Positions 1-6,500 of a stretch of 6,822 nucleotides of DNA are shown here, piece by piece. The first letter of the stretch is position 1, and every line of letters starts with the position of its first letter. The translations under genes were made by a program, and so were the position numbers. Under the pieces are notes generated by a model that was given only the letters and a program-made list of their open reading frames with translations, ran no database searches and had not been told where the DNA came from. Source of the DNA: Candidatus Aenigmatarchaeota archaeon (GTDB lineage Archaea; Aenigmatarchaeota; Aenigmatarchaeia; JACPZZ01); contig JACQNY010000014.1 of assembly GCA_016202795.1 (NCBI GenBank), forward strand, positions 1 through 6,822, read 5' to 3'.

Positions 1-623
1 GCTAACAGCTGCAAAGCAGGGCCTTGCACGCGGCCTGTCGATAACACGAAAAAGCGTCCGGCCGCTTTCATCGCTAGACTCAATGCGCGACTTGTGTTGA
101 TGCCGTAATACCAGTCCAAAACATGACGGGCTAAACCGGCGTTAACCTGGCCAGAGTCCATTTTCTGCGAGACGTTGTTGTATGAATCTTCCAGTTCTGA
201 TTTAACCAAAGTGGAGAATTTCATCCTTTTCGCGTCTGTTTGACCGCAAATAAACTCTAAGATGTTCCTGGCTATAACATCGCCTTCGGTGTCGTAATCT
301 GTCGCAACAACAAAATCGGCGGCATTTTTGGCCAGCATAGCGATGTTATCAAAGTACTTTTTGGTGTATGCGCTGCGCTTGTTTTCGTAAATTGGTTTCC
401 AGACAATGTCGAATATCGGATATTTCCAGCCCTTCGACGCCTGTTTCAGACCGAACAAATGGCCTACAGCCGGCACGACAACAAGTTTTTTGCCGTTGCG
501 GGTAATCTCATAATAACTAGCCCCTTCGTCATTTTTTTGCGTTTCGACGCGGCCTTCCGCAAGCGATTGAGCTATGCGAAAAGCGGCTTTTGGTTTTTCA
601 GAAATTATCAAAGTGTAGGTCAT
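1..623 (-). CDS. topA: DNA topoisomerase I, type IA (archaeal), N-terminal 207 residues
   Basis: Type IA topoisomerases relax negatively supercoiled DNA by cutting one strand and passing the other through. The visible part starts with a TOPRIM domain: TLIISEKPKAA places the metal/acid residue Glu9, and ATDYDTEGDVIAR gives Asp109, Asp111 and Glu113 of the DxDxE signature. It is followed by NAGLARHVLDWYYGIN (about 161-176) and LSTGRVQGPALQLL (194-207), both conserved blocks of the cleavage core. The active-site tyrosine and any C-terminal zinc fingers lie beyond the left edge, so the gene is partial only because of the window limit; no stop interrupts it. The start is ATG at 621-623, preceded after 7 nt by a short Shine-Dalgarno-like TAGGT (631-635, minus sense). 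The short, direct TOPRIM start argues against reverse gyrase. The family call is firm; topoisomerase I versus III naming is less certain in archaea. Confidence 0.93.
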   Translation of the reverse strand, partial: MTYTLIISEKPKAAFRIAQSLAEGRVETQKNDEGASYYEITRNGKKLVVVPAVGHLFGLKQASKGWKYPIFDIVWKPIYENKRSAYTKKYFDNIAMLAKNAADFVVATDYDTEGDVIARNILEFICGQTDAKRMKFSTLVKSELEDSYNNVSQKMDSGQVNAGLARHVLDWYYGINTSRALSLAMKAAGRFFVLSTGRVQGPALQLL

Positions 624-677
624 AAAATTTACCTAATATAAATGCCGGTTTTTGATAACCATATATAATAGGCTTGA

Positions 678-686
678 TTTATATAG
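678..686 (-). promoter_or_regulatory. TATA-like element, probable topA promoter
   Basis: The minus strand reads CTATATAAA here, in an A/T-rich patch. A start site about 25 nt downstream would fall near 655-657, giving a leader of some 30 nt that includes the TAGGT ribosome-binding site before the topA ATG. The element also reads TTTATATAG on the plus strand, so it could instead, or additionally, drive rightward transcription from about 705-710. The direction is inferred. Confidence 0.45.
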
Positions 687-713
687 CTTGCGTCGTTTTG
701 AGCTTTCCGAATG

Positions 714-743
714 TCAACCAGGTCCTAGAAACACTGTGGTTGA
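714..743. repeat. Inverted repeat in the topA/zinc-ribbon gap
   Basis: TCAACCA (714-720) and TGGTTGA (737-743) are perfect 7-bp complements around a 16-nt spacer. The rest of the 228-bp gap (624-851) contains the TATA-like element at 678-686, a T run at 764-768 (GGAATTTTTC), and no frame longer than about 15 codons that I would call. The repeat could be an RNA hairpin or a binding site for a dimeric regulator; nothing in the sequence settles which. Confidence 0.4.
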
Positions 744-860
744 TTATCGCTGATGTATGCGGAATTTTTCACGAATTTGAATAATAAGGCGGAAATTTAG
801 CCGGCGTTTGTGAGGCAGGTTTATCTTTCTAAGAACTAATTAATATGCCTCGTGATAGCC

Positions 861-1016
861 ATGAAGATTTGCGGACAGTGCGGCTTGGAATATCCTGACT
901 CAAAGGCGCAATGCGTTCATTGCGGCGGTTTGTTGAGAAGCGTTGATCCGCGCTCGCCCATTGAGATGGGGTCAGGCGGTTCAACGGACGAGCATGCGAA
1001 TTACAAGCAGTGGTAA
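861..1016 (+). CDS. Small zinc-ribbon protein, 51 residues
   Basis: This is a short open frame. It begins MKICGQCGLEYPDSKAQC, and its cysteines are Cys4, Cys7, Cys18 and Cys21. They form two CxxC pairs 10 residues apart, each followed by glycine (CGQCG, CVHCGG), the classic zinc-ribbon knuckle pattern. The rest (about 27-51) is polar, with a Gly/Ser stretch (MGSGGS), an acidic and histidine-containing tail and a terminal Trp. There is no membrane segment or signal peptide. Such small zinc ribbons are common in archaea and usually have no assigned role; nucleic-acid or protein binding is possible but not shown. The start is ATG 861. An in-frame GTG at 852 would add three residues (VIA), and the upstream stop at 837-839 limits the choice. 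TTTATCT at 820-826 is a possible TATA element that would leave a very short or no leader. The gene converges on the pair at 1046-2414. The coding call rests on the motif and the clean frame. Confidence 0.72.
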   Translation: MKICGQCGLEYPDSKAQCVHCGGLLRSVDPRSPIEMGSGGSTDEHANYKQW

Positions 1017-1027
1017 TGTTTTCTAAT

Positions 1028-1048
1028 TAGGAAATTGTTAATTTCCTA
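1028..1048. terminator. Perfect hairpin between convergent genes, possible bidirectional terminator
   Basis: TAGGAAATT (1028-1036), loop GTT (1037-1039) and AATTTCCTA (1040-1048) form a perfect 9-bp inverted repeat with a 3-nt loop. It begins 11 bp after the zinc-ribbon stop. Its right arm contains the TAG stop (1046-1048) of the minus-strand gene, so that gene's mRNA would fold at its own stop codon. T-rich tracts flank it (TTTTCT at 1018-1023; TATTTCT after the right arm). Archaeal termination relies mainly on T tracts, so a role in 3'-end protection is an alternative. Confidence 0.45.
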
Positions 1049-1468
1049 TTTCTGAACAATGATCCTTTCGCCGAACGGGATTTTTTTCGGCTCGAAACCA
1101 AGGCGCTTCGCCTTTTCCCAGAAACTCTTGAAGACATCTTCGGTAACGCGGTTGTAGTCAATGCCTTTCGCGCCTTTTGTCTTCACAATAAAGCTTTTGA
1201 TGTTTTCAATTTTTGTGTACGAAAATTCTGTCACAGGCGATCCCAGGTAATTCAAAATATCCTCAACGCGCTCCTTTATCACGCCTTTGCGCTTCAGGAG
1301 GTCTGTCCACATCTTTTTCCCAGGGGCGTTAAGCGTTTTCAAAAAGCATTTTACGCAGGTTGTTTCGTTGTTTTTCGAGATGGAGCATTTGTCGCAGGCA
1401 AATTCCCTGCACTCAGCGCATACGATAGGCTTTGTCGCGGCTTCGCCGCAGTTGACGCAGTTGACCAT
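1046..1468 (-). CDS. Hypothetical protein with four N-terminal CxxC zinc-binding pairs, 140 residues
   Basis: I do not recognise a named family. Residues 4-41 hold four CxxC pairs: Cys4/Cys7, Cys17/Cys20, Cys25/Cys28 and Cys38/Cys41. That spacing could bind two zinc ions, either as consecutive ribbons or as an interleaved cross-brace of RING, FYVE or B-box type. From about residue 50 the protein is lysine-rich and looks mixed helical, for example WTDLLKRKGVIKERVEDIL and DVFKSFWEKAKRLGFEPK, ending in a likely strand, GERIIVQK. No signal peptide or membrane segment is seen. The start is ATG 1466-1468, with the next methionine only at residue 53, after all the cysteines. No Shine-Dalgarno sequence is visible before it. 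It lies 22 bp downstream of the epimerase stop on the same strand, so co-transcription is likely. The basic C-terminal half next to a zinc module is compatible with nucleic-acid or protein binding, but that is inference. Confidence 0.8.
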   Translation of the reverse strand: MVNCVNCGEAATKPIVCAECREFACDKCSISKNNETTCVKCFLKTLNAPGKKMWTDLLKRKGVIKERVEDILNYLGSPVTEFSYTKIENIKSFIVKTKGAKGIDYNRVTEDVFKSFWEKAKRLGFEPKKIPFGERIIVQK

Positions 1469-1490
1469 ATAGATAATTGGAGTCGAAGGT

Positions 1491-2414
1491 TCAAATCTCT
1501 TTTACCAGCGAATGCACAGTCTCGCGAACAGTCTGCTCTGATGTGAGTTTGGGTTTCCAGCCAAGGCTTTTCGCCAGGGTTATGTCAGGCTGGAATATTC
1601 TAACATCGCCTTTCCAGCCTTTCGCCTCCTTGGCTGTGAATTTTAATTTCGCGTCCAGGCGCATCTCTTCGACGACTATTTCGGCTATGCGTTTGATGCT
1701 GATCACGTCCTCGGCGCCGAGGTTGACAACGTTAACAACGTCATCAGCGGTTTCGATGACCTTTACGATTCCGTTAACACAATCGTTTACTTCAAGATAA
1801 CATCTCAACTGGGTGCCGTCGCCAAGGACTTCCAATTCCGCCGGGTTGGCGCGAAGTTTCACTATGAAATCGTGCGTTGGTCCATGCCGAAGGCGCGGGC
1901 CGCCAACATTTGCAAAGCGAAAAATCCATGACTGCAGGCCAAAAGTATGGCAATAGGATGAGATCAACGCTTCACACGCCAGCTTTGACGCTGCATAAAG
2001 CGAGTTCGGCTTTAACGGTCCGTAAGTTTCTTTTGTCGGGGCAGGCGCATTGCCGTAAATTATAGCAGACGAGGCGAAGGCAATGTTTTTAACATTGTTT
2101 TCTTTCATGGCTTCGAGTATGTTGTGCGTCATTGTGATATTGCCCATCATTTCCGATGAAGCTGTTACGCTGGCCAGCGGGTTCGCGGCCAGGTGGATAA
2201 CAAGGTCAATGTTTTTTACAGCGGCTGAAACGGAATTTTTGTCCAAAAGGTCGACGTTGACATAATTTGCTTTCTTGTTCAACGTCTTTTGCCGGTCGGG
2301 CGATAAGTTGTCAGCTACGGTTATTGAGTTTTTTGCGATTAAAAGATCTACAAGATGCGATCCGATGAAACCGGCGCCGCCTGTTACTAGAATTCGTTTG
2401 TTTTCAAGCCGCAT
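1491..2414 (-). CDS. NAD-dependent epimerase/dehydratase, UDP-glucose 4-epimerase-like
   Basis: This is an extended short-chain dehydrogenase/reductase of 307 residues, the usual length for GalE-like enzymes. The Rossmann signature TGGAGFIGSH (11-20) provides GxxGxxG for NAD binding. Asp35 in VADNLSPD fits the acidic residue that selects NAD over NADP. HLAANP (74-79) is the family's cofactor-contact block. FASSAIIYG (113-121) gives the catalytic Ser116, and YAASK (140-144) gives catalytic Tyr140 and Lys144. RFANVGGPRLRHG (166-178) is the conserved substrate-side segment. The family epimerises or dehydrates nucleotide sugars in the cytosol for glycans or cell-surface polymers; UDP-glucose/UDP-galactose 4-epimerase is the closest general label, but the sugar cannot be read from sequence. 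The start is ATG 2412-2414, and the TATA-like element near 2441 would make the message nearly leaderless. It heads a probable two-gene unit with the zinc-binding protein at 1046-1468 and is divergent from carA. Confidence 0.9.
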   Translation of the reverse strand: MRLENKRILVTGGAGFIGSHLVDLLIAKNSITVADNLSPDRQKTLNKKANYVNVDLLDKNSVSAAVKNIDLVIHLAANPLASVTASSEMMGNITMTHNILEAMKENNVKNIAFASSAIIYGNAPAPTKETYGPLKPNSLYAASKLACEALISSYCHTFGLQSWIFRFANVGGPRLRHGPTHDFIVKLRANPAELEVLGDGTQLRCYLEVNDCVNGIVKVIETADDVVNVVNLGAEDVISIKRIAEIVVEEMRLDAKLKFTAKEAKGWKGDVRIFQPDITLAKSLGWKPKLTSEQTVRETVHSLVKEI

Positions 2415-2434
2415 GAAATTGATATGTGTTTGGA

Positions 2435-2444
2435 AAGCTTAAAT
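2435..2444. promoter_or_regulatory. TATA-like element in the divergent epimerase/carA promoter region
   Basis: Only 57 bp separate the ATG of the epimerase (2414) from the TTG of carA (2472). The single A/T-rich core, AAGCTTAAAT, lies near the middle and reads ATTTAAGCTT on the other strand. Using the usual archaeal spacing of about 25 nt, it would place starts near 2416 leftward and near 2466 rightward. Both would give very short leaders. A second weak candidate for carA is GATATG at 2421-2426. No operator repeat is evident. The assignment is inferred from position and composition. Confidence 0.4.
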
Positions 2445-2471
2445 CTCTGGGTCGCGAACTAAGGTTGGGTT

Positions 2472-3584
2472 TTGTTGGCGCCAAATTACAAAAATGCGAA
2501 GCTGGATATTTCTGAGGCGTTTCTTGTTCTTGAAAACGGCGCGGTTTTTCCCGGCCGCGGTTTTGGCGCGCAAAAAACCGTTACAGGCGAGGTAGTTTTC
2601 AACACAGGGATGGTCGGGTATTGCGAGTCCGTAACAGATCCGAGTTACAATGGCCAGATTCTGTGTCAAACGTACCCGATGATCGGAAACTACGGCGTAG
2701 ATCCGGACAGTTTCGAGTCCGGCGGACCCAAAATTGAAGGTTATCTGGTTCATGAGCTCTGCGAATCGCCTTCGCACAGGACATCAATTTGCAGCCTAGA
2801 CGAATGGCTATCACGCGAGGGCGTGCCCGGGATAACGGGCATAGACACGCGGACACTTACGAAAACCTTGCGCACTCATGGAGTCATGTTAGGCGTTATT
2901 TCGAACGACGGAACAGACCCTGAAAAGTTAAAAGAAATTGCAAAAAACATGGCGGATCCTAATGAAACTGATCTTGTCAGCGAAGTCACAACCAAAGAAC
3001 CGAAAGAGTACAACACGAATGGGAAAACGAGAGTTATAATTCTGGATTGCGGGGTAAAGGAAAATATCATACGCAGCCTTGTTGCAAGGGATGCGCATGT
3101 CATACGCGTCCCGGCAAACTTCAACGCGGACAAGATAATGAGTTATAATCCAGACGGCATCCTGATTTCAAACGGGCCCGGCGACCCGAAAAAAGTCGGT
3201 TATGCGATTGAAACAACGAAAAATCTTATCGAATGCAAAATTCCGATTTTCGGGCTCTGTCTGGGCATACAACTTCTTTCGTTGGCGTTGGGCGGAAACA
3301 CTTACAAGCTTAAGTTCGGCCATCGCGGACAGAACCATCCTGTTATTGACGCAAACCGTTGCTACATAACAAGCCAGAACCATGGCTTTGCGGTCGATGT
3401 CAAAAATTGCGAGGATGTTAAAGTCACTATGACGCACGGAAACGACAAATCGGTGGAAGGGATAGAGCACACCAAACTCCCAATTTTTGGGGTGCAGTTC
3501 CATCCTGAGGCTGCGCCCGGTCCGATGGATACTAACTTCTTGTTTGACAAATTTGTCAGGATGATGAACAATGCCAAAGTTTGA
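2472..3584 (+). CDS. carA: Carbamoyl-phosphate synthase small subunit (glutamine amidotransferase)
   Basis: CarA hydrolyses glutamine and channels the ammonia to CarB. At 370 residues it has normal length. The CarA-specific N-terminal domain (about 15-165) shows FLVLENGAVFPGRGFG, TGMVGYCESVTDPSYNGQIL (46-64) and GITGIDTRTLTKTLRTHGVM. The class I amidotransferase domain (about 186-368) has ISNGPGDP (232-239), nucleophile Cys263 in GLCLGIQ, FGHRGQNHPV, ITSQNHGFAVD, and His344 and Glu346 in QFHPEAAPGP, so the triad is complete. Ile266 replaces the His often found in CLGHQ. The start must be TTG 2472, or TTG 2475: a stop at 2460-2462 lies in frame upstream, and no in-frame ATG or GTG precedes the conserved core. 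AAGGT (2461-2465) lies 6 nt ahead but is a weak Shine-Dalgarno match. PSHRTS, EWLSREGVPG and the HPEAAPGPMDT ending resemble my memory of eukaryotic and Bacteroidetes CarA more than E. coli. Its 3' end overlaps carB by 14 bp. Confidence 0.96.
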   Translation: MLAPNYKNAKLDISEAFLVLENGAVFPGRGFGAQKTVTGEVVFNTGMVGYCESVTDPSYNGQILCQTYPMIGNYGVDPDSFESGGPKIEGYLVHELCESPSHRTSICSLDEWLSREGVPGITGIDTRTLTKTLRTHGVMLGVISNDGTDPEKLKEIAKNMADPNETDLVSEVTTKEPKEYNTNGKTRVIILDCGVKENIIRSLVARDAHVIRVPANFNADKIMSYNPDGILISNGPGDPKKVGYAIETTKNLIECKIPIFGLCLGIQLLSLALGGNTYKLKFGHRGQNHPVIDANRCYITSQNHGFAVDVKNCEDVKVTMTHGNDKSVEGIEHTKLPIFGVQFHPEAAPGPMDTNFLFDKFVRMMNNAKV

Positions 3585-6500
3585 ATGGATAAAAAAAGTT
3601 TTGATTATAGGGTCTGGCGGCATACGCATAGGCCAGGCTGCTGAATTCGATTATTCCGGGTCGCAAGCTTTGAAGGCGTTAAGGGAGGAAGGGATAAAAA
3701 CAGTTTTAATAAATCCGAACATAGCGACAATACAAACATCGAAGGAAATGGCGGATAAGATATATCTGGAACCGATAACTCCTGAAATAATTGAAAAGCT
3801 GATAGCCAAAGAACGACCGGACGGCGTCATGCTCAGCTTTGGCGGGCAAACGTCGCTGAACGTGGGGGTGAAGTTAGCGAGATTGGGCATTCTGGAAAAG
3901 TACAACGTAAAAATTCTGGGAACGCCTTTGGAAGCGATTGAAAAGGCTGAGGACAGGGCGCTGTTCAAAGATGCGATGAAAAATTCCGGCGTCCAGATTC
4001 CAACAAGCTATGTAGCATATTCTGTGGAAGACGCTGGAAGAATAGCTGATAAGACGGCTTATCCTGTGATTGTAAGGACAGGCTTTATGCTGGGCGGCGG
4101 CGGGTCTGGCGTTGCGAAGAACAAGGTTGAGCTGATAAACATAGTGCGGAAGGCGTTGGGCTGGACAGCGAACTCCCAGGTTCTTATCGAAGAATATCTG
4201 GCCCAATGGAAAGAAATTGAGTACGAGGTTGTGCGGGACGTGAATGATAACACCGTGATAACCTGTGTCATGGAAGGGTTTGATCCTATGGGAATACACA
4301 CCGGCGAAAAGATAGTTGTCGCGCCGACACAAACGCTAACCAATAAAGAGTATCACATGATGAGGGAAGCAGCTATTCGCATTGTTAAGGAAGTAAACAT
4401 AATCGGTGAGTGCAACATACAATTCGCACTGGACCCGAAAAGCGGGCGGTTTGTAGCGATTGAAATGAATCCGCGCATGTCGCGCTCTTCCGCATTAGCG
4501 TCGAAAGCGACAGGCTATCCGCTGGCGTACATTGCAGCTAAACTTGCAATAGGTTACACATTACCAGAATTAAAAAACAACGTGACTGGCATAACCATAG
4601 CGGATTTCGAGCCTGCGCTGGATTATGCGGTTGTGAAAATACCTAAATGGGACTTCCAGAAATTCCCGGGCGTGAACAGGGACATAGGCTCGCAGATGAA
4701 ATCAGTAGGCGAGGTAATGGCTATAGGAAGATGCTTTGAAGAGGCGCTTCAAAAGGCTTTGCGCTGCCTGGACCTGGATTTGCTGAATGCGGAAAAAGAA
4801 ACCAACATGGCAACACTGAGGTTCGCGCTATCGAATCCGACAGACACACGAATTTTCCGGATAATTGACGCATTAAGGCAGGGAATGGATATGGATGAAA
4901 TCCATGATTTGACAGGTGTGGACAAATGGTTCCTTTACAAGATAAAAAATATTCTGGTCATGGAAAACGCGTTAAAGGAGCAGGGCATGGACAAAAAAAT
5001 TCTAACCGAAGCCAAAAAGCTTGGTTTCAGTGACGAACAGATCGGCAAAACCTCAGGAAAGAGCGGAATGGAAATAAGGAAGCTGAGAAAGGAAATGGGC
5101 ATTACGCCGGGCGTAAAACAAATAGACACCCTGGCTGCGGAATGGCCGGCCCAGACGAATTATCTCTATATCACTTACGGCAGTTACGAGGACGATGATA
5201 CCAGCGAATCAAAGAAAGAAAAGATATTGGTAATCGGATCCGGCCCGATCAGGATAGGCTCTTCTGTTGAGTTTGATTGGTGCACCATGAACTGCGTATG
5301 GGCTTTGAGATCAAAAGGCTATGAGGCAATCGTTCTTAATTGCAACCCAGAGACCGTATCAACGGATTACGACATGTCTGATAAGCTTTACTTTGAAGAA
5401 ATCACGCTTGAAAGGGTAATGGACATCATTGAACACGAAACTAAAAACGGAAATTTCAAAGGCGTTGTCGTGTCTGTTGGCGGGCAAACGCCGAACAATC
5501 TTGCTAAAAAACTGGCAGAGCTGAATATCAATATCCTTGGCACCTCAGCGGAATCCATAGACCGTGCTGAGAACAGGTCCAAGTTTTCAAAGCTATTGGA
5601 CGAGCTTGGGATAAAACAGCCTTTGTGGCTGAGCCTGAATTCGATGGCCGGGATAGAGGAATTGATAAAAGGCGTGGAGTATCCTGTTATCGTAAGGCCT
5701 TCCTATGTGTTGAGCGGCGCGGCGATGCGTGTTGCGTACAACGAGGCTGAGTTAAGCGACTTTGTCAGAACAGCTGCCAAGATATCCGCAGAATACCCGG
5801 TTGTCGTTTCCAAGTTCATAGAAAACGCAAGAGAAGTCGAAGTCGACGCTGTGTCTGACGGAAATAACGTCTTGGTAGGCTCCATAATAGAGCACATAGA
5901 GCAGGCCGGGATACATTCGGGCGACGCTGTGATGGTGATACCGCCGCAATCGATAAGCAAGCGGGCCCAAGAGAGGATCGTAGACTATACCAAGAAGATA
6001 GCGGCCTCACTAAAAATAAAAGGTTTGTTCAACGTACAATACATTATCATAGATGGCGCAGAACCTGAGGTATTTGTCATTGAATGTAACCTGCGCGCCT
6101 CGAGATCCATGCCCTATGTGTCCAAAGCGACGAACGAGAATCTTATTCAGATAGCAACAAACTGCATGCTGGGAGAGAAATTGGAAGGCGATAGCATGCT
6201 AAACGCCAAGATATGCGTAAAGTCGCCGATGTTTTCCTTTATACGGTTGTCCGGTTCGGATCCCCTGCTAGGCGTGGAGATGATGTCCACAGGAGAGGTT
6301 GCCTGCCTCGGCGACACGTTCCAGGAGGCGCTGGTAAAATCTTTTTTGGCTACCGAAACCCCTTTACCCAGCTATGGAAACGTGCTGCTTTCGCTCCCGC
6401 GAAACCTCCAGCGCAAACTTTTGGACATGGCAAATAACCTGAAAGGCTTAGGCTATGCCATATTCACAACCGAAGGCAATGCCGAACGCCTGTCAAATAG

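Noticed and set aside
753..800. 15-codon frame starting at ATG 753 in the topA upstream gap
   Set aside because: Too short, with no ribosome-binding site or motif; expected by chance in A/T-rich intergenic DNA.
1476..1497. tRNA-like T-arm: GGTTCAAATCTCT looks like a B-box/T-loop
   Set aside because: The flanking 5-base arms pair poorly (one mismatch and two G-T wobbles), no acceptor, D or anticodon arm can be built around it, and most of it is the coding 3' end of the epimerase. Treated as chance.
1477..1800. Plus-strand open frame of 107 codons
   Set aside because: It lies wholly opposite the epimerase, whose motifs are clear; the translation is Ser/Thr/Phe-rich with no recognisable motif. 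An antisense shadow.
2439..2777. Minus-strand open frame of 112 codons across the start of carA
   Set aside because: It is antisense to conserved CarA motifs, runs into the divergent promoter region, and its product has no recognisable feature.
3168..3629. Minus-strand open frame of 153 codons across the carA-carB junction
   Set aside because: It is antisense to the amidotransferase catalytic region and the start of CarB; length alone is expected from codon bias on the real strand.
3874..4332. Minus-strand open frame of 152 codons inside carB
   Set aside because: It overlaps highly conserved ATP-grasp coding sequence in full and shows no domain or start signal.
4771..5205. The two homologous CarB halves as a frameshifted or fused gene
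   Set aside because: The frame is continuous through the oligomerisation region and linker. The internal duplication is the normal ancient architecture of the family.
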